DNA of 52,523 nt. It comes from Planctomycetota bacterium (GTDB taxonomy: Bacteria > Planctomycetota > UBA1135 > JACQFD01). This document shows positions 17,767 to 25,415 of this stretch, in pieces; position 1 is the stretch's first letter; each line of letters starts with the position of its first letter. The translations under genes were made by a program, and so were the position numbers. The stretch covers positions 1 to 52,523 of the forward strand of contig JAEUHX010000024.1 in the NCBI GenBank assembly GCA_016792805.1, in the 5' to 3' direction. The notes beneath the pieces were generated by a model. That model did not search any database and was not told the origin of the DNA. It saw only the letters and a program-made list of their open reading frames with translations.

Positions 17767-18491
17767 GAATTCCCCGCATCGCCCTCCCCTGCGCCGCAGC
17801 ACTCCTCGCTTTTGTGGCGAGCGACGCCGCCGCATTCGCCCAGGGGGCCGAAGCTTTCTACCGCTCGGGAGATTACAAATCGGCACTGCGTGGGTTCGAG
17901 GAGGAATCGGCGGCGCGCGGCGAGGACCCGAGGGTTTTCTACAATATTGGCAACTGTTTGTTTCGGCTCGGCCGGCTCCCCGAGTCGGTAGTCGCCTACA
18001 AACGCGCGCTCCGCCGAGATCCGAGCGATGAGGCGGCGCGATTCAACCTGCAGCTCGCGCTCGCGAAGCTCGGCGCGCCTCCCCCGCCTCCCGACACCTT
18101 CGTGCTCCAGGCCCATCGCGTCGTCGAGAGCCTCTCGCCGAGCGCGCTGCTGACGCTCACGGCATTGTTGGAGACGGCCGGGCTCGCCGTGCTCGTCGTC
18201 GGTCGGCGGCGGCGCGGACTTGTGGGCACAGGCGCTGCGATTCTTGTGATCGCCGCCGGGGCCTTCGGTGCGTTTGTCTATCGCGCCTACGCCGAGCCAG
18301 CGACCGAGGGAATTGTGATTACCACCGATGCGCGCTTGCGCTCGGAGCCCCGCGAAGATCTCCCGACAACGCTGACGCTCAAATCCGGTGAGACGGTCGT
18401 GGTTGAAGAGCGTGGCGATCGATGGCTCCGTGTCCGCTATGGCGATCGCTCCGGCTGGACGGAAGCGTCCACCATCGGAATTGTGCAGTAG
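17763..18491 (+). CDS. batE: BatE-like TPR/SH3b membrane protein
   Basis: A 242-residue protein starting with GTG in a GTGA overlap with batD. It has a signal peptide (about 1-27), TPR helices (about 28-115, including YNIGNCLFRLGRLPESVVAY), two transmembrane segments (about 128-144 and 152-172) and a C-terminal bacterial SH3 domain (about 183-240, ARLRSEP...GDRWLRVRYGDRSGW). This is the BatE architecture and closes the operon. Hairpins and repeats begin right after the stop. Confidence 0.88.
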   Translation: MRIPRIALPCAAALLAFVASDAAAFAQGAEAFYRSGDYKSALRGFEEESAARGEDPRVFYNIGNCLFRLGRLPESVVAYKRALRRDPSDEAARFNLQLALAKLGAPPPPPDTFVLQAHRVVESLSPSALLTLTALLETAGLAVLVVGRRRRGLVGTGAAILVIAAGAFGAFVYRAYAEPATEGIVITTDARLRSEPREDLPTTLTLKSGETVVVEERGDRWLRVRYGDRSGWTEASTIGIVQ

Positions 18492-18616
18492 GAGCAATCT
18501 CCTCCGCGATCGCCGCTTCGCGCGGCCCTTCACGCGAAGCGAATCTCTCCATGGGTTCCGCGGAGGCGCTCCCGCTGGATGAAGAAACGGGTTCAGCCCG
18601 TGCTCTCCGAATGGAT

Positions 18617-18795
18617 GGACAAGTGGAGTTGGTAAGTGGCCGCTGCGCTTCGTTGATCCGTGGGGTTGGTGCGTGGTCGCTACGCTCTGCTGATAAGTGG
18701 CATCGAGCAGCGATCGCTAACCTCTATTGATAAGTGGTAGCGAGACGCGGTAGCTTCGCTCTATTGATAAGTGGGATCGGCGCGTGCGCCAACCG
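18617..18795 (+). repeat. 37-bp tandem repeat, five imperfect units
   Basis: Units start at 18617, 18654, 18691, 18728 and 18765, exactly 37 bases apart. The best-conserved part is the first ten bases: GGACAAGTGG, TGATCCGTGG and then TGATAAGTGG three times. The middle and end of each unit vary (often GCTCTAT or CTACGCTCTGC before the next start). The period and absence of distinct spacers mark it as a minisatellite and not CRISPR. Confidence 0.85.
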
Positions 18796-18801
18796 GTCTG
18801 T

Positions 18802-18817
18802 CGGGGCCGTGGCCCCG
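18802..18817. terminator. GC-rich hairpin, possible bidirectional terminator
   Basis: A perfect 7-bp stem, CGGGGCC paired with GGCCCCG, with a two-base loop, lies midway between two convergent genes. It has no T-run. It may help end either transcript or simply belong to the hairpin repeat family. Confidence 0.3.
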
Positions 18818-18947
18818 GAATATTCCGAATCGCTCTCCCGTATCTTCATCCGAGCGCGCAGGGAGGACGAATCAAATGTGCATTCGCGGATCATGGGCTC
18901 TGATGCGCGGTCAATCTGAGCTGCGTACACGGATCGCATTTTCCCGC

Positions 18948-19007
18948 CGTAGGGCGCGGGCTTGCCCGCGACGATGTCGCGCGCGCATGCTCGCGCGGAT
19001 GAAGAAA
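18948..19007 (-). repeat. Inverted single copy of the contig-end repeat module
   Basis: The segment beginning CGTAGGGCGCGGGCTTGCCC and ending GCGCGGATGAAGAA is the reverse complement, with a few changes, of the module that ends each 311-bp unit (CATCCGCGCGCGCAAGCGCG through GGGCGATGCCCGCGCCCTAC). It shows that the family is dispersed and can occur as single modules. Confidence 0.85.
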
Positions 19008-19105
19008 AGCCCGACGGAAGCTCGTTCACACCCGCGGATTCCTCGTCACTCCTCAAGGATCCATCCAGGAAGCGCCCCGGATGCATCTCTCCGACGCCCA
19101 GCTCG

Positions 19106-20680
19106 TCAAATCTCAAGCAGCGAGTGGCGGGCGAGCCCCGCGAGGATCGATTCGAGCACTTTCGTCGGATCGTTCCCCGGCGGCAGATGCGGGGCGAGCT
19201 TTCGAGCGAGGGTCTTTCTGTCCGTTTCGCCGTCGAGCCACGGAATCACCCGCAGCGCGAGCGCATCATCGAGCTCGATGCTCTCGTGGCGGAGATTGGT
19301 GAGCTGCGAGGCGCTGCGTGCCTGGAGCCGCGCAATGGCGCTGGCGCGCGGGCGGCTCGCCGCCAAACGCACAAATGCGGGCGGCTGCGCGTGGATCGCG
19401 ACGAGCCGAGCTTCCGCGCATCGGAGGACGACCTCCCACAAATCCGCGGCCTGCGACTCCGCTTCCTCAGGGGAGGCTCCCGCCGACAGGCTCGCGCGCT
19501 CGAGCGCCTGCGAAAAAGTGAGCGTCTGCGGGTGCGCTTGCCCCAATGCGAGCAGCATACCCTTCGTCATCCGATGATCACTTTTCATCGTGGCGCCTCC
19601 CGGTGCCGCGAATTCTGCAGTCGAGTCGTCGGCGGGACGCACTTCCCCCTTGGGAAACGCCCGAGCCTCTAGATGGAGCCGACGCGCCGAGGCGATCGAT
19701 GCGCCGCGGTCGAGCGCCGCTTCGCCGCGCACGAGAAGCGAGCGGTGGAAGGGCCGATGCCGGAAGAAGTCGGCGAATTGCTGACGCAACAAAAATGCGC
19801 GATCACGCTCGAGAATCGCGGCGGCGCGCGGCGACGGCTCCGGCATCGCCCTCCACGGGAAAGCGGATTTCTGTAAATTCCCTCTCCACCGAGCAGCCGC
19901 CTCGCGCGCATCCTCCAAGAACCAATCCATTGCCTGCAGCTCGCCCTCTCCCAGCATGGCGAGCCCGTGCTCCGCGGCGCGCTGCGCGAATTCCAAATAA
20001 TACAGAGGCTCGTTCAGCTCGCCGAGCTCATCGTGGAGCACGTTGCTGTCGACGCGCTTGGAAAGCCGCTCGAGCTCGCGATGAAGCCCCGGCTCCTTCT
20101 TGGCGAGCTCGCTCGCGAGAAGGCTCTGCATGCGCGCTGAGGCGGCCGCGAGCCGCTCCTGCGGATCGGTGATCCCGGCGCTCTCCAAAAGCAGCAGATC
20201 TCGGATCGGCGTGCGGTTCGTCCAGCCGGGAAGCGCGTTGAAGCTCACATAAGCGACGCCATTCGGAGAGAGGCTTCGCTCCAAGATAGTAAGAATGTGT
20301 CTCTGTACATTTGCAGGCACCCACGAATAGACGCCGTGGGCAATGACATAATCAAAGGTGCCCCACGAATCGTCGATCTCCAGAATGTCCCCATAGCGGA
20401 GCTCACAATTCTTGAGCCCGAGCTCCTCGATCCAGGCGAGCCCCTCATCCACCTGGCGACGGGAGAGATCGACCCCGACGCAGCGCGCGCCGGGAAGCCC
20501 ATGCGCCATCGGAATCAGATTCCCGCCGGAAGCGCATCCAAGCTCCAGCACGCGACAGCTCGCTGGCGCCGGAGCCTCCAGGCCGAAGAGCGCCGCCATG
20601 GACGCGAGCGCGCTCGGATGGGTCCGCGCGAAGGCGTGGGAGGGATAGGGAACTTGGTCGTAGGAGAACGGGGTGCTCAC
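19106..20680 (-). CDS. SAM-dependent methyltransferase with regulatory domain
   Basis: A protein of about 524 residues. The N-terminal class I methyltransferase has motif I VLELGCASGGN at about 44-54, an acidic GVDLSRRQV loop and HGVYSWVP typical of this family. A methyltransferase regulatory domain follows (about 190-300), then a winged-helix-like C-terminal part ending HSLLEI. The substrate is unknown. I chose GTG at 20680 because the family begins with sequence like STPFSYDQVPYPSHAFARTHP. The frame stays open to 20971, but the extra 97 residues are Ser/Pro-rich, unlike the family, and start inside a 139-bp repeat. It converges on batE. Confidence 0.85.
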   Translation of the reverse strand: MSTPFSYDQVPYPSHAFARTHPSALASMAALFGLEAPAPASCRVLELGCASGGNLIPMAHGLPGARCVGVDLSRRQVDEGLAWIEELGLKNCELRYGDILEIDDSWGTFDYVIAHGVYSWVPANVQRHILTILERSLSPNGVAYVSFNALPGWTNRTPIRDLLLLESAGITDPQERLAAASARMQSLLASELAKKEPGLHRELERLSKRVDSNVLHDELGELNEPLYYLEFAQRAAEHGLAMLGEGELQAMDWFLEDAREAAARWRGNLQKSAFPWRAMPEPSPRAAAILERDRAFLLRQQFADFFRHRPFHRSLLVRGEAALDRGASIASARRLHLEARAFPKGEVRPADDSTAEFAAPGGATMKSDHRMTKGMLLALGQAHPQTLTFSQALERASLSAGASPEEAESQAADLWEVVLRCAEARLVAIHAQPPAFVRLAASRPRASAIARLQARSASQLTNLRHESIELDDALALRVIPWLDGETDRKTLARKLAPHLPPGNDPTKVLESILAGLARHSLLEI

Positions 20681-21197
20681 GCGGCGCGCAGTTTCACCGA
20701 CTCGGTTCGCCTGCGAAAGGTCGGGCAACGCAAGCCGACATTTCGACGAGCGTGGCCCGGGAAGCTCTGGCGACGGGGTTCGAGGAGGCAATCGCCCCTC
20801 GGAGGTGCTCGCGGCGGATTGCAACGCCGAGGGTCTCTTCGACCTCGCAGCATTCCAGCCGAGCGCGACGCTATTCCCTGCGAGCTTCGCGCTCAACTCC
20901 ACCGCGGGCGCGCTGGAGACTTCACTGTTCGGCTCGGGCTGCTCACTCTCACAGATCTCCGGATTCGACATGTTCCGTAAAAAGTCCGGAGTCGGCCGAA
21001 CGCCGTTCTCGATTCCGCCGGTGCCTTCGATTCAGGGAACGCAGCGGACGGTGCAATCGGTTTGAGCGTGGGCGGCGGGCTCATCGGGTATGGCGGCTAT
21101 GGACACTCGTCCGTGCACCGCGAATCCTATGCGTCGGCCCTACCTTGGACGTGCCCGGATTCCAGCAAGGCGAGTCCTTCCTCTTGCGCGCCCCGGC
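20681..21197. other. Gene-free region holding one copy of a 139-bp direct repeat
   Basis: Between two minus-strand genes. Apart from the repeat at 20930-21068 I see only decayed sequence. A plus-strand frame near 21140-21225 (GPTLDVPGFQQGESFLLRAP) looks protein-like but has no start, domain or continuation. Confidence 0.55.
20930..21068 (+). repeat. 139-bp direct repeat, copy A
   Basis: This copy begins CGGCTCGGGCTGCTCACTCT and ends at GTGCAATCGGTTTGAGCG. It matches copy B at 23544-23682 with about six differences over 139 bases, no gaps and the same orientation. The differences cluster around positions 43-58 of the repeat. The two copies lie 2614 bases apart and bracket the gene at 21198-22862. 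The repeat has no recognised identity. Confidence 0.93.
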
Positions 21198-22862
21198 CTA
21201 CTTCTGGCGCCTTGCCATTACTAATATGTCTTGCGGCTTCGAACGGTCGGAGATTGGAAGGACCTCGAAGAGGGTCTGCGTGGCAGAGTAGGTCGCGTCA
21301 ACCAGCTTGATATTGCATTTTCCAGAAGGGAGCCACATTTCCCTTACTCCCGATTCAAGGGTCACGAGATCGCTTGGGCCACTTTCCGCGCCCACTCCGA
21401 CAGTGCACTTACCGAGGGAGGAGCCTGAAGCTTCATCGACGACACGGATGCGGCATGGTGCCCATGTACCGCGAATAGTGATGTCGATGCGCGGGCCGAT
21501 TCCCTCACGAATTTCGAAGTCCCTTGTGTCGAGGTGAGCGGACAGTACGGAGCTGAATGACTCGACGTGATACCAGCCCATTGGCAATCTTGTGGGCGTG
21601 CCGAATGGAATCTGCACGCTAAGTTCCTCCGAGCGATCTCGTTTCGATGTGCTTCCGCCGCTGGAGCTGTATGTGATATGCCATGGCGCGAAGGATGGAA
21701 TTGTCGAACCCGCCGCATCTTTCACATAAACGGAAGCCTCTACTGACCTGAGTGCGCCCGCCACGGTGGTCGACGGCCGCACGATCTCTACAATTGGAGG
21801 ATTCGAGAGCTTGTGAGCTGTCGACTCGTGCTCCAGAAACCCCGCACTCCGCAGAAGGATTCGGTTCCGTACTGTGAACGGCTGACCATCGGCAGGCACC
21901 GCGACTAGAATGAGTGCATCCGGATACTGCGCACGTAACTGGTTGAACGCTCGACCCTGCTCGGCCGCAGACGAGTTTGCAAAGGAGAGCGCCTGCGAAC
22001 CCTGCATCGCTCCACCGAACACCTCATCCCCTTCAACTCGAACGATCGATGCATAGATCGCTCCAAATCGAATGCGAACCTTCTCCTGATTGGAGGGATT
22101 GACCGTAGTAGGCTTGTCGATAGGAGCCAAGCCATGCTTCTCGGCGAGAAGTGTCATTTCTTGAGAAGGAAGATTCCTAATGCGGATCTGACCGGCTGAA
22201 TCCGAACGCCCAATGAATATGGCGGTTCGAGGGTCGGCACCAGGCATCGAATGAATGAACAGATCGTCATCGAAGGAGTTCTGTTCTCGCGTGACACGAT
22301 CGATGGAGAGCGCCACAACGGCGCCGTCCACTGGAGCCCCCGCCGTGTCTACGCATTCGAAATCTATGAACTTTGCCTCCTCAAGTTGGATCTCGTGACC
22401 ACCACCACGAGTCAATTCAGCTGTCACAATTCGGCTGAGATAGCCGTCGGCGCGCACAACCGCTTCCTTCTCAAGCATCGATTTAGGACCGGTTGAGACC
22501 AACTCAAGTTCACCATTTGCGTCGCTCTCTCCAAGAAGTGCTGCGTCCGCGGCACACACATACCGTTTCGCCTTTGGTAGAAGCCACGCCTGAGCACCCG
22601 CCTTGGGCTGCCGCTGTGGGTCGACAACACGTATCAATCGATCACTCTTCTCGTGAAGTGAAAGAGCCGACGGGGCCGAGGCAACACTCGGACTCGATGA
22701 CTGGGAGGCCATCGGTTGCTCGCCAGGATCCTCGACCCGAGGGACCACCAGTTTGGATTCGAGTTCTCCGGCACCTGGTTGATCCACGGACTTGCGCAGC
22801 CCCCAATAAGCGGCTACACCCAAGATCACGATAAGCGTAATTGCGATCTTAGCGAACTTCAC
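21198..22862 (-). CDS. Membrane-anchored protein of unknown function (carboxypeptidase-regulatory-like domains)
   Basis: About 554 residues. GTG at 22862 begins VKFAKIAITLIVILGVAAYWG, a single N-terminal membrane anchor; a longer frame reaches 22937. A Ser/Pro-rich linker (about 45-75) is followed by a large outer region of beta-sandwich segments such as VVDPQRQPKAGAQAWLLPK and IRVVDEASGSSLGKCTVGV, resembling CarboxypepD-regulatory or CnaB-like folds. It looks related in style to the outer domains of the sigma fusions at 26990-34311 but has no sigma part. It is flanked by direct repeats A and B, so the 2.6-kb segment may have been duplicated or inserted as a unit. Function is unknown. Confidence 0.7.
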   Translation of the reverse strand: MKFAKIAITLIVILGVAAYWGLRKSVDQPGAGELESKLVVPRVEDPGEQPMASQSSSPSVASAPSALSLHEKSDRLIRVVDPQRQPKAGAQAWLLPKAKRYVCAADAALLGESDANGELELVSTGPKSMLEKEAVVRADGYLSRIVTAELTRGGGHEIQLEEAKFIDFECVDTAGAPVDGAVVALSIDRVTREQNSFDDDLFIHSMPGADPRTAIFIGRSDSAGQIRIRNLPSQEMTLLAEKHGLAPIDKPTTVNPSNQEKVRIRFGAIYASIVRVEGDEVFGGAMQGSQALSFANSSAAEQGRAFNQLRAQYPDALILVAVPADGQPFTVRNRILLRSAGFLEHESTAHKLSNPPIVEIVRPSTTVAGALRSVEASVYVKDAAGSTIPSFAPWHITYSSSGGSTSKRDRSEELSVQIPFGTPTRLPMGWYHVESFSSVLSAHLDTRDFEIREGIGPRIDITIRGTWAPCRIRVVDEASGSSLGKCTVGVGAESGPSDLVTLESGVREMWLPSGKCNIKLVDATYSATQTLFEVLPISDRSKPQDILVMARRQK

Positions 22863-23120
22863 AGCGTTTAGCCTCAGCGCCAGTGTATTGTTCTTTCTGT
22901 GAATGCGATTACGGCTCGACCTCCCGGAACCCAACATTCCTTGGCGTCCGAGGGGTTCTCGACCGGTCCTGACGAACGGCTCATTCGATGCGCAGCCTAC
23001 TCGCCGGCGCCGCTCGAGAACCGCGGCGCGAGCGCTTCAAGAGGCGAATCACGCTCGCATTCTTGGTTGGTGTTCAGTTCAAGCCAAGCGACCAGGGTGA
23101 TCCACCACGACGCAGAGTCT

Positions 23121-23509
23121 ACAGTCCTTCCTCAGATCCAGGAAGGCCTCCTCGCAGGAGGTTTCGACGGCTTCGCCCAGCCTCTCCAATTGCTTCTCAA
23201 CGCGGCGATGAAAATTGAGCGCGGGCGGTTCCTGCGCGCGGACTCTCACGAGCGCTCCGAGGAGCCCAGGGGGGCTTCGAACCCCTCTATGTCCTTATGT
23301 CCCAATGCACAGGAGCACGGCGTGCGGAGCGAGCGCTCGCCGCTGCGTTGGACGAGAGCTACATCCAGAGCGTTTCCAATCGGCGAATGCTCAGGATCAC
23401 AGAAGAACTCTGTGACTCGCAAGTGAGCTCCTCACAAGTCTTTCGCATCAAGTCGGAACTCGACGAGCAACTCGGCGCCTTCAATCCACGAACGCCAATG
23501 AGCGCGTGA
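23121..23509 (+). pseudogene. Remnant of an IS256-family (Mutator) transposase
   Basis: Two frames carry pieces of the N-terminal half of an IS256-type transposase. The first reads LLNAAMKIERGRFLRADSHE, followed by RSEEPRG (about 23124-23290). The second, from 23273, reads ALAAALDESYIQSVSNRRML and then ITEELCDSQVSSSQVFRIKS, followed by ELDEQLGAFN, to a stop at 23507-23509. These match the family's LLNEAMKIER...YERSEERRG and ALAEMYVQGVSTRKV...ITEELCG...SLDERVAAF patterns as I know them. The two parts are joined by a frameshift with a deletion of the stretch between, and the catalytic DDE domain is absent. The element is dead. Copy B of the 139-bp repeat begins 35 bases after it. Confidence 0.78.
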
Positions 23510-23543
23510 ATCTTGAGCTTCGGCGACGCAAGCGCCGTCCGAA

Positions 23544-23682
23544 CGGCTCGGGCTGCTCACTCTCACAAATCTCCGGATTCGACATGATCCGTAATGAGCC
23601 CGGAGTCGGCCGAACGCCGTTCTCGATTCCGCCGGTGCCTTCGATTCAGGGAACGCAGCGGACGGTGCAATCGGTTCGAGCG
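23544..23682 (+). repeat. 139-bp direct repeat, copy B
   Basis: Second copy of the element at 20930-21068, about 96% identical and in the same orientation. Copy A lies about 250 bases upstream of the methyltransferase start (minus strand). Copy B lies about 680 bases upstream of the start of the gene at 21198-22862, but only about 290 if the transposase remnant is left out. It could therefore be a duplicated upstream region later split by the insertion element. That reading is inference. Confidence 0.93.
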
Positions 23683-23836
23683 CGCATGCCGAGCCCCTTC
23701 ACCCGCAGCAGCTCCCGCGCGCTGCGGTTCACGCTCCTTCAGGACTCGTTTTTATAGAAATCCGTTTTGTGGGAATCGCCGCGGCGCACACGCAGCCCGG
23801 CAAGCTAAGCAGGCCGGCGCGTCTCGCGCCGATCGG

Positions 23837-24562
23837 CTAGCCGAGCAGCTCGTCGCCCTGCGACGAGCGAACCAACAAAAGGCAGCCGTGATCGGTGCGC
23901 TGCACCGGATGCACGCTCCGCAGCTCGGCACGCTGGTAATCACCGGCGGTCATCACGACCTCGCCACGCTCTTCCAAAATGTGAAGATCACCGCTCAAGA
24001 CATAGCACTCCTCGGACGCGCCATGCCGGTGGGCCGGGTAGGTCGAGCCGGGGTCCATGCGGATGAGCATCGTGACCATGCGCGCCGCGTCGTCGACCGA
24101 GAGCTGGCGCACGCGGATCCCGGGGAATCCCGTCTCCTCAAAGCTGCCGTCCGCCGACGCAATCACCGGATTCTCGGAAACTGTGGTATCGCGCCAGCGG
24201 CGCCAAACCTGACCTGCCGCACCGGTGGCATCAGCCGACGATGCCGGAGCCGCCACGGGGGCGCGCCCGCGCATGCGCTCGGTGTGAAGCCGCGCCATCA
24301 GGCGCTCCTTTGCGCCTGCGGGCGGCTCCACCGGCGGAGCCGTGAGACCGAGCGAGCCGATGGCGGCGAGCGCCGAGCGCAACGCCACAAGTGACGCCGT
24401 CCCGCCCGACTCGAGCTGAGCGACGAACGCATCGCGCTCCGCGGCGTCCATCTGCCCTAGCACAAATAGCCCGGCCTGCTCGAAGAGCGCGGCCGCCTGT
24501 TCACGGGTGAGCGGCTCGCTGGAAGGCGAGGGCGAATGGGTTCGATGGGTCGAGTCGGTCAT
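23837..24562 (-). CDS. ChrR-like cupin protein (anti-sigma factor-like)
   Basis: A 241-residue protein with the two-part layout of ChrR-type anti-sigma factors. The N-terminal helical domain (about 20-70, LFVLGQMDAAERDAFVAQLE) resembles anti-sigma domains. The C-terminal cupin (about 135-235) contains HRHGASEECYVLSGD, with His178, His180 and Glu184 as likely metal ligands. In known systems ChrR holds an ECF sigma factor and releases it on singlet-oxygen or metal stress. Here the zinc-binding His/Cys set of ChrR's N-terminus is not apparent and no ECF sigma gene lies next to it, so it may have lost that partner or act alone as a cupin enzyme. ATG at 24562. Confidence 0.75.
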   Translation of the reverse strand: MTDSTHRTHSPSPSSEPLTREQAAALFEQAGLFVLGQMDAAERDAFVAQLESGGTASLVALRSALAAIGSLGLTAPPVEPPAGAKERLMARLHTERMRGRAPVAAPASSADATGAAGQVWRRWRDTTVSENPVIASADGSFEETGFPGIRVRQLSVDDAARMVTMLIRMDPGSTYPAHRHGASEECYVLSGDLHILEERGEVVMTAGDYQRAELRSVHPVQRTDHGCLLLVRSSQGDELLG

Positions 24563-25147
24563 GGAGTTCGTCGTTTCTCGGCACGGTCCGATCGCGGATC
24601 CGTCCGATCGATGGCGTCCGATCGCAAGATTGAAGATCGGGAGGTTCGCGGCGCGAAAGATGGGCGCACGGTTCGTCGACCGAGCTTCCAGCTCAGATTG
24701 AACTCGCGCGGAGACGAATCAGACACCGCCACTTGGTCACGCCATCGGGACACCCCCCCGGCCACCCGCTGCGAGAGTCGCCGCGCTGGGGAGCTTCCCT
24801 GTGCGCCCACGAGCGCCCGCGCGGAGCGAGGGCAGAGCCTCGATCCTCTTAAAGGGCGGAAAAGGGCGGCGTTGGACATGACGAAGGAGCCGTTGAGAAC
24901 CTGACGATCGAAACCGTGTCGCTGCTGCTGGCGTGGAAGCCAGCGCGAGAAGGCACACATGGCAGCTCCGCCTCGGCGAATCGAAACGAAGCTCATCGGG
25001 TGGAATCGAAACCCTGCCGAAATCGGATGCAGCTCGGATGGGGCGCCCTCGCCGCAGAGTGGGGAGGGTCGGCGCTTGCCGCGGCGCCGTCCGTGGCTAT
25101 CTTGCTGGCCCGAAGAGCGGCCCCCCAAGGGCAGTTCGTCGGTCGGT
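24563..25147. other. Gene-free region upstream of tRNA-Ala
   Basis: About 585 bases between the divergent cupin gene and the tRNA. Other than the tRNA promoter (25076-25103), I see no gene, RNA or repeat here. Long open frames occur on the minus strand but are Arg/Ser-rich and have no domain. Confidence 0.55.
25076..25103 (+). promoter_or_regulatory. Likely sigma-70-type promoter for tRNA-Ala
   Basis: TTGCCG (25076-25081) and TATCTT (25098-25103) are 16 bases apart and would start transcription about 35-40 bases before the tRNA. The spacing is near ideal and the -35 keeps TTG. This is a match by eye only. Confidence 0.45.
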
Positions 25148-25223
25148 GGGGACGTAGCTCAGCTGGTAGAGCGCCTCGTTCGCAATGAGGAGGTTGAGGG
25201 TTCGACTCCCTTCGTCTCCACCA
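25148..25223 (+). tRNA. tRNA-Ala, anticodon CGC
   Basis: A full 76-base cloverleaf with encoded CCA. The acceptor stem pairs GGGGACG with CGTCTCC and includes the G3:U70 wobble pair that marks alanine tRNAs. The D arm is GCTC/GAGC. The anticodon stem is CCTCG/TGAGG, with loop TTCGCAA giving anticodon CGC (codon GCG). The T arm contains GGTTCGACTCC. Codon GCG is common in this GC-rich window. Confidence 0.98.
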
Positions 25224-25383
25224 ACAATCCGGAAAGTCTTGAAGGATCCTCCAGCAGCCGGGCGCCCCGGAGTCCGCCGCACCGGGTACCTGATGCCTGT
25301 CGCATGGCACCCGCGGTCTGGGCCCTGGGAGAAAGCTGCGACCTCGAATCGAAACCTGCCGGCGCAACATCGCGATGCCTATT

Positions 25384-25399
25384 GACAAATTTGTTTGTC
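25384..25399 (+). promoter_or_regulatory. Palindromic operator-like site before the ArsR-like regulator
   Basis: GACAAATTTGTTTGTC is an inverted repeat with 6-base arms (GACAAA/TTTGTC) and a 4-base centre. It overlaps TTGACA (25383-25388), a perfect -35 sequence. It lies just upstream of a winged-helix regulator gene and is a natural candidate for autoregulation. The site is A/T-rich against a GC-rich background. Confidence 0.5.
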
Positions 25400-25415
25400 T
25401 ATTCAAGATGCGTTT

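Larger units (their letters stand above)
18492..19105. other. Repeat-rich, gene-free region between convergent genes
   Basis: This 0.6-kb stretch separates the 3' ends of batE and the methyltransferase gene. It holds a 5-bp-stem hairpin ACGGGTTCAGCCCGT (18587-18601), a 37-bp tandem repeat (18617-18795), a GC-rich hairpin CGGGGCCGTGGCCCCG (18802-18817) and an inverted copy of the contig-end repeat (18948-19007). I see no coding sequence with a recognisable product or start signal. Confidence 0.7.
22863..23836. other. Gene-free region with transposase remnant and 139-bp repeat
   Basis: This 1-kb stretch lies between two minus-strand genes. It contains the transposase remnant (23121-23509) and repeat copy B (23544-23682). 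The rest, including 22863-23120 and 23683-23836, shows no gene, RNA or clear promoter that I can support. Terminal inverted repeats for the transposase remnant are not evident. Confidence 0.6.

Noticed and set aside
18617..18795. Possible CRISPR array
   Set aside because: The period is 37 bases with the whole unit repeating; there are no unique spacers and no cas genes nearby.
20681..20971. 97-residue N-terminal extension of the methyltransferase
   Set aside because: It is Ser/Pro-rich, unlike the family, and begins inside the 139-bp repeat; GTG at 20680 gives a family-like start.
24559..25128. 189-residue minus-strand frame before the tRNA
   Set aside because: Arg/Ser-rich with no domain, and it covers the likely tRNA promoter.
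25148..25223. tRNA-Ala as an integration site for a mobile element
   Set aside because: I found no integrase gene and no repeat of the tRNA 3' end in the window.
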